A DNA stretch of 64,000 nucleotides from NCBI GenBank assembly GCA_019247845.1, contig JAFBAL010000054.1, positions 62,001 to 126,000 of the forward strand, read 5' to 3'. The translations under genes and the position numbers were made by a program. Source of the stretch: Alphaproteobacteria bacterium. Its GTDB lineage: Bacteria > Pseudomonadota > Alphaproteobacteria > Micropepsales > Micropepsaceae. Shown piece after piece: positions 55,581 through 63,219 of this stretch. How positions within the stretch are numbered: the stretch's first letter is position 1; every line of letters starts with the position of its first letter. Below the pieces are notes generated by a model. That model saw nothing but the letters and a program-made list of their open reading frames with translations, was not told the origin of the DNA and made no database searches.

Positions 55581-56621
55581 TCAACTCTTCCACCGCAGCG
55601 TGGTTTCCTTCAGGGGATTCGCAAAAGGCGCCCCCGTCGCCGCCGACTCGGCCCAGGCTTTCTTCAGCCGGTGGTACCACATGGCGGGCACGTCGGCGTC
55701 CTGGATGAGCATCAGGCGCGGGTCGAACTTGAGGCCTTCGCGCTGCAGCTCGACCATGCGGCGGTCGTCGCCCAGGAAGGTCGGGCCCATGGCCCAGAAG
55801 AACGGCTTGATGAAGCCGAGCCAGGCGGGCCAGTAGAAGATCTGCGTCACCTGTGTCGTCTGCTCGTCGACCGGCGTGCAGGTGGTCAGCCCCGTCACCG
55901 CGATCGGCCGCCCCAGGAACGAGCCGGTGATGTTCTCGAACCGGATCGACGGCAGCTCGAAGGTGATCTCGGTCGAGACGTCGGCGCCGAGCAGCTTGTA
56001 TGCGGCCTTGCTCGGCGCGTGGCGCGTCATCACGAAACCGGTCGGCAGCGGAGCGTAGCGCTTCTCCTTCACGCGCGGCTTCACGCGCCACCACCAGCGG
56101 CCGTGCACGTAAGGCGCATGCGCCGGGTCCATCAGGCCGATCACGGCATGGTCGATGGCGCAGCGGAAGGTCTGGCTCTCGCTCCAGCGCGGGCGCGCGT
56201 TCGGGACCGGCACGCGCGGGGGCTCGCTCCGCGGCGGCGCGGCCTCTCGGCCCTGCGCCGCCATGTAGACCCAGATCAGGCCGTCCTGCTCGCGCACGGG
56301 ATAGCTGCGCACGCGGATGCTCTCCGCCTTGATCGCTTCGCCGCCGACGAGCGAGGGGATCAGCGAGCATTGCCCGTCGGGTTTGAAGCGCCAGCCGTGA
56401 TAGGGGCACTCGACCGCGTTCTCCGGCATCACCTTGCCGGCCGAGAGCGGCACGCCGCGGTGCGGGCAGATATCGCGCAGCGCAAAGGCCTCGCCGTCCT
56501 TCATGCGCCCGATCAGCACCGGCTCGCCCAGCAGCATCTCGCGGCGCATCGCCCCGCGTTTCAGGCTCGCGCCTTGCACCGCCATGTACCAGAGGTCGCG
56601 GAGGAACGGGTCGTCGCTCAT
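55581..56621 (-). CDS. Rieske-type aromatic ring-hydroxylating / demethylating oxygenase
   Basis: The product is 346 aa. The Rieske [2Fe-2S] site is C-x-H-x17-C-x2-H: DICPHRGVPLSAGKV...ECPYHGWRF near residues 50-80. The mononuclear iron site is GLMDPAHAPYVHG (D-x2-H-x4-H). This is the single-component alpha-subunit layout of VanA / pheophorbide a oxygenase / PobA-type enzymes. It needs an electron donor; no reductase gene is adjacent, though the ferredoxin pair at 27971-29517 could in principle serve it. The substrate is unknown. Confidence 0.85.
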   Translation of the reverse strand: MSDDPFLRDLWYMAVQGASLKRGAMRREMLLGEPVLIGRMKDGEAFALRDICPHRGVPLSAGKVMPENAVECPYHGWRFKPDGQCSLIPSLVGGEAIKAESIRVRSYPVREQDGLIWVYMAAQGREAAPPRSEPPRVPVPNARPRWSESQTFRCAIDHAVIGLMDPAHAPYVHGRWWWRVKPRVKEKRYAPLPTGFVMTRHAPSKAAYKLLGADVSTEITFELPSIRFENITGSFLGRPIAVTGLTTCTPVDEQTTQVTQIFYWPAWLGFIKPFFWAMGPTFLGDDRRMVELQREGLKFDPRLMLIQDADVPAMWYHRLKKAWAESAATGAPFANPLKETTLRWKS

Positions 56622-56662
56622 CGCTTACGACCTAGCGCCTTTCGGGGCGGATTGTCGATGCG

Positions 56663-57817
56663 CTACTCGTCCCCGCCGCCGGGAGGGGGCTGCATGCCGG
56701 GCGGGAGCTGCGTCCCGGGCGGAAGGCCCCCAGGAAACCCATTCGCGTCGGCCGGCGCGCCCTTGGGCTTGAGCAGGCTTTCGAGCGTGGCGGTGAGCTG
56801 GCCGCCTTTGAAGCCCGCGACCTTGAAGGCCCAGCCGTTGGCGCGCGCGTCGATGGTGCGCGCCTCCTTGGCGATATCGGGCTTGCTGGAAAGATCGGTC
56901 GCGGCAACCTCTACCCAGTAGTCCTCGCCCTTGTGCGCGATCTCGAGATTCAGGCTGAGCCCGTCGAAGGTGCGCACGGTGAGCCGCACCGGATTGGCGA
57001 AGTCGATCTCGCGCGCGGGCTTGACGTCCTCGACCGTGAAGTCGCTCAGCGCGTTCGCGACCTCGTCGGGCGCGTCCTCGCTCGACAGCTCGCGGCCGGC
57101 GGGCACGGTCGAGAGCTTGAAATGCGGCTCCTTGCTGGTCGCGCGGCTGACCTCGTAGGACGAGCCGTCGGGCTGGTCGACGACCGCGGTCTGGACGCGC
57201 GTCTGGTCGAGGGTGAACACGTTCTTGTCCATCCAGTCGGACGGCGCGCCGCGGATCTCGGCCTCGGCCTTCACCAGCCAGCTCTGCGTCTCGTCCGGGC
57301 GGCGCACGAAAAGGCCGACGGCACCGGTGGAATCGCCGATGTCCTCGCTCTTGCCCACGATCAGGTGCGCGAGCTCGTGGCCGCGGTCGTCGCTGACGGC
57401 GATCTCGGTGCCGTCGCCGCGCTTGCCCGGCGCATCGAGCGCCACGGCGTGCAGCCATTCGGGGCTCGCGGTCTTGGGCTCGATGGTGGTGAGAGCCGCG
57501 AGCGTCACCAGCGTCTTGTTCACCTCGGAGAACGAGGCGGGATAGTCGTTCTTGCCCGGCAGCACCCAGCCCTTGGACGGCTTGAAGGCGACATCGAAGG
57601 CGCCGTTCTTCTTCGACACGATATGGATGCGCGCGGCCTGACGGACATGCGAAGCGAAGCCGGGCAGGAACTCGGTCGGCGCGGTCTTGGGCGCGACGCT
57701 GGCCGACTGTTCGTACACGGAGCACATCGCGAGCGCGATCGAGATCGCGGCGGCGCCGCCCAGGATGGCGAGGTTGCGCCGGCGGGGATCGGCGAGGAAG
57801 GCGTTGGTGCTGCTCAT
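56663..57817 (-). CDS. DUF4340 domain protein
   Basis: The product is 384 aa. An N-terminal membrane anchor (NLAILGGAAAISIALAMCSVY) precedes a soluble region with repeated DUF4340-type beta modules (GKNDYPASFSEVNKTLVTLAALTTIEPKTASPEWL; GDGTEIAVSDDRGHELAHLIVGKS). A disordered Gly/Pro/Gln-rich tail (GFPGGLPPGTQLPPGMQPPPGGG) ends the protein. DUF4340 proteins accompany GldF/GldG-like ABC transporters. The start at 57817 overlaps the GldG-like gene as ATGA. Confidence 0.82.
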   Translation of the reverse strand: MSSTNAFLADPRRRNLAILGGAAAISIALAMCSVYEQSASVAPKTAPTEFLPGFASHVRQAARIHIVSKKNGAFDVAFKPSKGWVLPGKNDYPASFSEVNKTLVTLAALTTIEPKTASPEWLHAVALDAPGKRGDGTEIAVSDDRGHELAHLIVGKSEDIGDSTGAVGLFVRRPDETQSWLVKAEAEIRGAPSDWMDKNVFTLDQTRVQTAVVDQPDGSSYEVSRATSKEPHFKLSTVPAGRELSSEDAPDEVANALSDFTVEDVKPAREIDFANPVRLTVRTFDGLSLNLEIAHKGEDYWVEVAATDLSSKPDIAKEARTIDARANGWAFKVAGFKGGQLTATLESLLKPKGAPADANGFPGGLPPGTQLPPGMQPPPGGGDE

Positions 57818-59694
57818 GTCGAGGCCCGGGCTTGCAAGCGCTTGCGCCGGCGCAGCGACGCCAGAACGATGGCGAAGATCGCGATCAGGATCGGCACCAG
57901 CGCGATGTTGATGAAGGCGAGCCAGCTGCCCAGCGAGTCGATGTCCTTGCGCAGGTTGTGCTGCACGTCGCGCAGCTGGTTGCGCGTGTCGCGCGCGTCG
58001 CGGCGGAAGCGCTCGATCTCGGCCTGCTGCGCGGGGGTCAGGCCCGCCTCGGTGCCGCTCTGGGTATTTCCGCCCTGCTCGAGCTCGTGCAGGCGTTGCT
58101 GCGTCTCGGTCAGGTGCTGCTGCAGGCTCTTTTCCTTTTGCTGGAACTGCTCCTGGGCCTTGGCCTGGAGGTCCTGCACGACGGTGAAGGGCCGCTGCAC
58201 GGTCTCGCGCGTGCGCAAGCTGATGAGATCGCCCGAGCCGGTCAGGTTCTCGACCGCGTTCAAGACCAGCCCGCCGTTGTCGGCGAAGGGGGCCGCGATC
58301 TTCTTGCCCAGCACGTTCTGCACCCGCACCCAGAAGCGGTCGTCGAACACGTCGGTGTCGGCGATGACGACGACGTTGACCTTGCCGGACTTGGTCTTGG
58401 CCGTCGCCGGGAAGGCGGTCTTGGCCTCGCCCGAGATGCGCGCGGCAATGGTGAACTTCTCGCCGGTCGGCTCGACCATGGCCATTAGGTCGTTGGGGTT
58501 CTGCGTCGCGCGCACCGTGCTCGCGTCGAGCAGCGAAGCCTGGTCGGACGACCAGATCAGCGGCGTGAAGCTCGTGGTCGCGCCTTTCAGCGGATGCAGC
58601 GCGCCCACGCTCGCCAGGTTCAGCGATTGAAGGCTCGCGGTGACGGTGTCCTTCTTGTCGAAGCCTTCCGCGGGCACGTGCAGCCATACCGGATAGAGCG
58701 CGACCGGGTTCATCGGATCGCGCACCTGCACGCGCTGGGCGTATTTGCGGTCGGCAACGACCTTGTTCGGGTCGTAGGCAACGCCCCAGGCCTTGAGCAG
58801 CGCCGGCATGTCGGACGACGGCGAGGGCGGCACGGGGTTGTACGGGTTGGGCTGCGTCTGGCTCGCGATGTCCGACGACGGATCGACGAACAGCAGCACG
58901 CGGCCGCCGTTCAGCGCGAACTGGTCGATGGCCTGGAGCTGCTCGGGCGTGAAGTTCGTCGGATGCGCAATCAGGAGCACGTCGATCGACTTCGGGATCT
59001 CCTTGAACACCGGGGGCACGACCTGGGTCTGGAAGATCTGCTGCATCTCCAGATAGACCGTGTAGGGCTGGCTCTGGCCCTGCATCATCGCGGCGAGGCC
59101 GCCGGGCCCGGTGGCGAGCTGGATCGAGCCCAGCAAACCGATCAGCGGCTTCTTCGGCGTCGACAGGCGGTAGATCAGCGATGTGAGGTCGTATTCGAGA
59201 TATTCCTCGCGCTCCGCCGTGAAGTAGGGGATCACCTCGCGGCCGTCGACCGCGTTGGTGCCGACCAGTCCGAAATAGACGACGTCGCCGGAATCGGTCG
59301 GCGCGCCGGTGATGCCGGCCGCGGTCGCCTGGTCCTCGGCTTCGGTAAAGGGCTCGGGATCGACTTCCTCGAGCACGATCTTGCCGTGGCTCGATGCGGC
59401 ATACTCGCTCAGGAGATCGCGCACGCGCTTGGCGAATTGCGCGGTCTGGGCGTATTCGGCCGCGGTCTGCTTGGAATAGTAGAACTTGAGCGTCACCGGC
59501 TCTTTCAGGCCCGCGACGATGTTGCGCGTGCCTTGGGACAGCGTGAACTGGCCGTTGGCGGTCAGGTCGAGCTTGGCCGTGGTGAGGCCGTTGTCGGCGG
59601 CGATGTTGATCGCGACGAAGATCACGACCGCAAGCGCGACCGCGATCAGTGCATAGAGCCGGCGGGACATTGTCGGGGAAGATGGGGGACGCAT
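57814..59694 (-). CDS. GldG-like ABC transporter auxiliary protein
   Basis: The product is 626 aa. One N-terminal membrane helix (LYALIAVALAVVIFVAINIAA), a large periplasmic domain with the GldG/ABC_transp_aux pattern (LDLTANGQFTLSQGTRNIVAGLKEPVTLKFYYSKQ; IDVLLIAHPTNFTPEQLQAIDQFALNGGRVLLFVDP), a coiled-coil stretch (QEQFQQKEKSLQQHLTETQQRLHELEQ) and a final helix (FINIALVPILIAIFAIVLASL). Despite the gliding-motility name, these occur widely in non-gliding bacteria. An internal ATG at 59670 is another possible start. Three nt after the permease gene. Confidence 0.85.
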   Translation of the reverse strand: MRPPSSPTMSRRLYALIAVALAVVIFVAINIAADNGLTTAKLDLTANGQFTLSQGTRNIVAGLKEPVTLKFYYSKQTAAEYAQTAQFAKRVRDLLSEYAASSHGKIVLEEVDPEPFTEAEDQATAAGITGAPTDSGDVVYFGLVGTNAVDGREVIPYFTAEREEYLEYDLTSLIYRLSTPKKPLIGLLGSIQLATGPGGLAAMMQGQSQPYTVYLEMQQIFQTQVVPPVFKEIPKSIDVLLIAHPTNFTPEQLQAIDQFALNGGRVLLFVDPSSDIASQTQPNPYNPVPPSPSSDMPALLKAWGVAYDPNKVVADRKYAQRVQVRDPMNPVALYPVWLHVPAEGFDKKDTVTASLQSLNLASVGALHPLKGATTSFTPLIWSSDQASLLDASTVRATQNPNDLMAMVEPTGEKFTIAARISGEAKTAFPATAKTKSGKVNVVVIADTDVFDDRFWVRVQNVLGKKIAAPFADNGGLVLNAVENLTGSGDLISLRTRETVQRPFTVVQDLQAKAQEQFQQKEKSLQQHLTETQQRLHELEQGGNTQSGTEAGLTPAQQAEIERFRRDARDTRNQLRDVQHNLRKDIDSLGSWLAFINIALVPILIAIFAIVLASLRRRKRLQARAST

Positions 59695-59697
59695 GGC

Positions 59698-60432
59698 TCA
59701 GCCCGTCTTCTTCAGGTCGATGATGACGACATTGGCGGTCAGGAACAGCGCGATCAGCGAGACGAAGAAGATCAGGTCGCGCAGGTCGATCACGCCCGCC
59801 TGGATCGCGTTGAAATGCGAGATGAAGCTGAAGGACGAGATCGCGCTGACCAGCGCGTAAGGCGCCCAGCCGCGGAACAGGTCGATCACCATCGGCGCGC
59901 CGGAGATCGTGAACAGAAAGCAGACCACCACGGTCACCACGAAGGCGATCACCTGATTGCCGGTCGTGGCCGACAGGCAGGCGCCGATGGCGAGATACCC
60001 GCCCGCCATCAGGAAGCTTCCGACATAGCTCGCCAGGATCACGCCGTTGTCGGGGTTGCCCAGATAGTTGACGGTGATCCAGATCGGGCAGGTCAGCGCC
60101 AACGCCAGCCCCGTGAAAGCCCAGGCCGCGAGATATTTGCCGACCACCGTCGCCCAGAGCGGCGTCGGCAGCGTGAGCAGGAGCTCCATCGTGCCGGTGC
60201 GGCGCTCCTCCGCCCAAAGCCGCATCGACAGCGCCGGCACCAGGAACAGATAGAGCCAGGGATGATAGGTGAAGAACACGCCCAAGTCGGCGTTGCCGGT
60301 GTCGTAGAAGCGGCCGACATAGAAGGTGAACACGCCCATCGCGAACAGGAAGATCACGATGAAGACGTAGGCCAAGGGCGTCGCGAAATAGGCGGCGAAC
60401 TCGCGCTTGAAGATGGGCCAGAGCTGGTTCAT
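59698..60432 (-). CDS. ABC-2 type permease (GldF-like)
   Basis: The product is 244 aa with six hydrophobic segments, beginning WPIFKREFAAYFATPLAYVFIVIFLFAMGVFTF, typical of ABC-2 permeases. AEERRTGTMELLLTLPTPLWATVVGKYLAAW matches the conserved cytoplasmic coupling region. It forms the membrane part with the ATPase encoded upstream (39-nt gap) and the GldG-like protein downstream. Confidence 0.88.
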   Translation of the reverse strand: MNQLWPIFKREFAAYFATPLAYVFIVIFLFAMGVFTFYVGRFYDTGNADLGVFFTYHPWLYLFLVPALSMRLWAEERRTGTMELLLTLPTPLWATVVGKYLAAWAFTGLALALTCPIWITVNYLGNPDNGVILASYVGSFLMAGGYLAIGACLSATTGNQVIAFVVTVVVCFLFTISGAPMVIDLFRGWAPYALVSAISSFSFISHFNAIQAGVIDLRDLIFFVSLIALFLTANVVIIDLKKTG

Positions 60433-60471
60433 GCGGCGGCTTTCATGCGCTGATGGATAGGCTGGAGCCGC

Positions 60472-61431
60472 TCATGCCACGGCCTTCGCGCGCTGGGTGT
60501 CGGTGGTGGTGATGGCGCGGAACACCTCGTCCAGGCGGCCGGCCTCGGCATAGAGCTCGCGCAGGTCCCACTTCTCGCGAGCCGCAAGAGCGCTCACGTC
60601 TTCGATGAGGAGGGCGCCGGATTTCGGGAACGCCGTCATCTGCACGAAGCCGTCGTCGCGGCCCTGCTGCTCGACGTTCGCAACGGTAGACAGCGTCTTG
60701 ATCTTGGCCTGCGCGTCGGCGGCCTGCGCCGCGGGCAAGGTCAGCGTCACCGCATTGTGATGGCGCGAGCGCGCCAGCAGCTCGGCCGGCGTGCCGTCGG
60801 CGACGATGCCGCCGCGGTCGATGATCACGGCGCGGGTGCAGATCGCGTCGACCTCCTCCAGCAGGTGGGTCGAGATGATGATCGCCTTGCTCGGCGCCAT
60901 CGCCTTGATCAGCGAGCGCACGGCGAATTTCTGGTTCGGGTCCAGGCCGTCGGTCGGCTCGTCCATGATGAGCACCGGCGGATCGTGCAGGATCGCCTGG
61001 GCGACGCCGACGCGGCGCTTGAAGCCCTTGGACAGCGTCTCGATCGGCTGGTCGAGCACGCCGGCCAGCTCGGTCTTGGCGACCGACTTCGCCACCGCCT
61101 GGTCCGCCGCGTCGCCGCGAAAGCCGCGGATTTCGGCGATGAAGCGCAGGAATTGGCGGGGGGTCATGTCGCCGTAAGCGGGCGCGCCTTCCGGCAGATA
61201 GCCGATATTCGCCTGGGCCGCGATCGGGTCGGTCTCGACGTCATGGCCGCAGATGCTGACCCGGCCCGCGGTCGGCGCCAGATAGCCGGTCACCATCTTC
61301 ATGGTGGTGGACTTGCCGGCGCCGTTGGGGCCGAGGAAGCCGAGGACCTCGCCCTTGCCCACCGAAAGGCTCAAATCGGCAACCGCCGTCATCTGGCCGA
61401 AGCGCTTGGTCAGTCCGTCGATTTCGATCAT
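60472..61431 (-). CDS. ABC transporter ATP-binding protein (GldA-like)
   Basis: The product is 319 aa from ATG 61431 (MIEIDGLTKRFGQMTAV). Walker A is LGFLGPNGAGKSTTMKMV, the ABC signature region is LSKGFKRRVGVAQAILHDP (SKGFKRR form), Walker B is VLIMDEPTDGLDPNQ and the H-loop is IIISTHLLEEV. Its C-terminal extra domain (about 80 aa) is usual for ABC-2 ATPases. First gene of the four-gene ABC operon. Confidence 0.9.
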   Translation of the reverse strand: MIEIDGLTKRFGQMTAVADLSLSVGKGEVLGFLGPNGAGKSTTMKMVTGYLAPTAGRVSICGHDVETDPIAAQANIGYLPEGAPAYGDMTPRQFLRFIAEIRGFRGDAADQAVAKSVAKTELAGVLDQPIETLSKGFKRRVGVAQAILHDPPVLIMDEPTDGLDPNQKFAVRSLIKAMAPSKAIIISTHLLEEVDAICTRAVIIDRGGIVADGTPAELLARSRHHNAVTLTLPAAQAADAQAKIKTLSTVANVEQQGRDDGFVQMTAFPKSGALLIEDVSALAAREKWDLRELYAEAGRLDEVFRAITTTDTQRAKAVA

Positions 61432-61571
61432 GGAGCGGATTGGGTCGAAAGGGCTGCTTTCCTTAGAGAAATCGCGACCGTCTCGCAAGATTGTCCAAAG
61501 TTAAAGCTGGGTCACATCGCGGTCCGGCGGCTGTGTCCATTGGACGCTCCAGTCGCGCCCTCTTGACTTAG

Positions 61572-61587
61572 TTGAATGATCAATCAA
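61572..61587. promoter_or_regulatory. TetR-type operator candidate
   Basis: TTGA-A-TGATCA-A-TCAA, a palindrome centred on TGATCA with one asymmetric pair, just after a TTGACT (-35-like) at 61563-61568 and 30 nt before the tetR ATG. Typical position for autoregulation by the TetR-family protein encoded downstream. Confidence 0.5.
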
Positions 61588-61616
61588 TAAGGATGGCAAG
61601 GAGCGGCAGCGGTGCC

Positions 61617-62213
61617 ATGGCAGACGACACGAAAACCCGGCTGGTGATGACCGCAATGCGGTTGTTTTCCGAGAAGGGATACGAGTCGACCAGCGTGTCC
61701 GACATCCTCAAGGCCGCGGGCGCCAACAGCGGCAGCCTCTATTACTTCTTCCAGACCAAGCAGGATCTGCTGCTCGAGGTGCTGCGGCGCTATCGCGACG
61801 GCATCGGGCCGATGCTGCTGGGGCCCGCCTGGGAGGGGATCGACGATCCTATCGCGCGGGTCTTCGCGCTGCTGGCGCGGTACCGCCTGGCGCTGACGGG
61901 GAGCGACTGCGTCTATGGCTGCCCGATCGGCAACCTGGCGCTGGAGCTGCACGAGCCCGATCCGCCGGTGCGCGAGCTCCTGTCTGTCAACTTCGACGGC
62001 TGGGTCGACGCGATCGAGCGCTGCTACCGCGATGCGGGGCCGCGGCTGCCCGCCGAACTCGACCGCCGCGGGCTCGCGGTCTTCACCCTCACCACGATGG
62101 AGGGCGGCGTTATGCAGGCGCGCACCCACCGCACCATCGACGCCTTCGACCGCTCCGTCGCGATGCTGCGCGACTACGTCAATCGTCTAGAACAACAAGC
62201 AAAGGGGAGTTGA
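61617..62213 (+). CDS. TetR/AcrR family transcriptional regulator
   Basis: The product is 198 aa from ATG 61617 (MADDTKTRLVMTAMRLFSEKGY); an in-frame ATG at 61593 would overlap the likely promoter region. The N-terminal HTH is ESTSVSDILKAAGANSGSLYYFFQTKQDLLLEVL. The C-terminal ligand domain has a CVYGCPIGNLALEL segment as in TetR_C_33-like regulators. It probably represses its own operon (SRPBCC protein and membrane protein follow) and perhaps the divergent ABC operon. Confidence 0.88.
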   Translation: MADDTKTRLVMTAMRLFSEKGYESTSVSDILKAAGANSGSLYYFFQTKQDLLLEVLRRYRDGIGPMLLGPAWEGIDDPIARVFALLARYRLALTGSDCVYGCPIGNLALELHEPDPPVRELLSVNFDGWVDAIERCYRDAGPRLPAELDRRGLAVFTLTTMEGGVMQARTHRTIDAFDRSVAMLRDYVNRLEQQAKGS

Positions 62214-62215
62214 AC

Positions 62216-62833
62216 ATGAGGATGATTTTGATTGCGGCGCTGCTGTGCACGACGGCGGCATTTGGCGGCACGGACGGCCAAGCACCAGCAGTTGCGTCAG
62301 CCGCCGCAACAGCCCCAGTGAAGGACACCTCCTTCGTGGATGCCTCCGGCCATCGCGTGCAGCAGCTCGAGGCGGTCATCGAGGCGCCGGTCGCCAAGGT
62401 GTGGGAGGCGTTCATCACCGACGCCGGCTTCTCGAGCTGGGCAGCCCCGATGGCGCATGTCACGCTCGGCAACGACGGCATGATCGAGGCGTCCTACAGC
62501 CTGACCGCGAAGGTCGGCGATCCCGACAACATCAGGAACCGCATCGTCGCCTATGTGCCCGAGCATCTTCTGGTCCTGGCCAACGAGCACGCGCCCAAGG
62601 GTGCGCCGTTCGACGCCGAGGCGTTCTCGAAGATCCGCACCGTCATCGAGTTCCAGGACCTGGGCGCGGGTCGCACAAAGGTGATCGAATCCGGCGTGGG
62701 CTATGGCGACGGTCCCGCGTTCGACTCGGTGTACAAGCACTTCCACTGGGGTAATGCTTACGAGTTCCAGCTGCTCGGCGACCGCTTCACCAAGGGGCCC
62801 GTGGACTGGAAGAAGGAAATGGCCGCCAAATAG
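62216..62833 (+). CDS. Secreted SRPBCC/AHSA1-like protein
   Basis: The product is 205 aa. Signal peptide MRMILIAALLCTTAAFGG. The mature domain has the START-like pattern VQQLEAVIEAPVAKVWEAFITDAGFSSWAAP ... GMIEASYSLTAKVGDPDNIRNRIVAYVPEHLLVLANEH ... TVIEFQDLGAGRTKVIESGVGYGDG, a hydrophobic ligand-binding cavity fold. ATG 62216 is chosen, with a GGGGAG Shine-Dalgarno inside the tetR stop region. Ligand unknown. Confidence 0.82.
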   Translation: MRMILIAALLCTTAAFGGTDGQAPAVASAAATAPVKDTSFVDASGHRVQQLEAVIEAPVAKVWEAFITDAGFSSWAAPMAHVTLGNDGMIEASYSLTAKVGDPDNIRNRIVAYVPEHLLVLANEHAPKGAPFDAEAFSKIRTVIEFQDLGAGRTKVIESGVGYGDGPAFDSVYKHFHWGNAYEFQLLGDRFTKGPVDWKKEMAAK

Positions 62834-62841
62834 GGTCCCGC

Positions 62842-63219
62842 ATGATCGAGCCGAGAATCCTGCAACGCGCAACGATTGTCGGCACGGTCTTGCAGATCGG
62901 CTGGGTCCTGATCGGCCATTTCTTCCCCGCGGTGCGCGGGATGGCCAACCTGTTCCTGTTCGGCGTGATGATGATCTCGGCGCTGGCCGGCTATCTCTAC
63001 GCGGTCGATTACGCGTCGGGATTCGGCCGCGGCATCCTGGGCGGCGCGATCGCGGGCGGCGTCTGTGCGCTGATCGGCGTCGCGGGCGCGGTGCTCATCG
63101 GCGACGCGCCGTTCGCGACGCTGGCGCTTTGGACCGCGATATCGGTGGTGACGGGTGCCGCGGGCGGCTTCTGGGGTCAGATCGCCGCCCGCATGCAGGG
63201 CCGTACACCTCGTCGTTAG
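62842..63219 (+). CDS. Four-helix membrane protein, hypothetical
   Basis: The product is 125 aa. Hydrophobic segments: ATIVGTVLQIGWVLIGHFF, ANLFLFGVMMISALAGYLY, ILGGAIAGGVCALIGVAGAVLIG and LALWTAISVVTGAAGGFWGQIA. No family recognised. Eight nt after the SRPBCC gene, so part of the TetR-regulated unit. It overlaps the convergent gene by 4 nt. Confidence 0.6.
   Translation: MIEPRILQRATIVGTVLQIGWVLIGHFFPAVRGMANLFLFGVMMISALAGYLYAVDYASGFGRGILGGAIAGGVCALIGVAGAVLIGDAPFATLALWTAISVVTGAAGGFWGQIAARMQGRTPRR

Noticed and set aside
52164-56921. A 1585-codon open frame on the plus strand opposite carB and the Rieske gene
   Set aside because: Arg/Asp/His-rich shadow typical of the third-position GC bias of the true minus-strand genes; no domain is recognisable.
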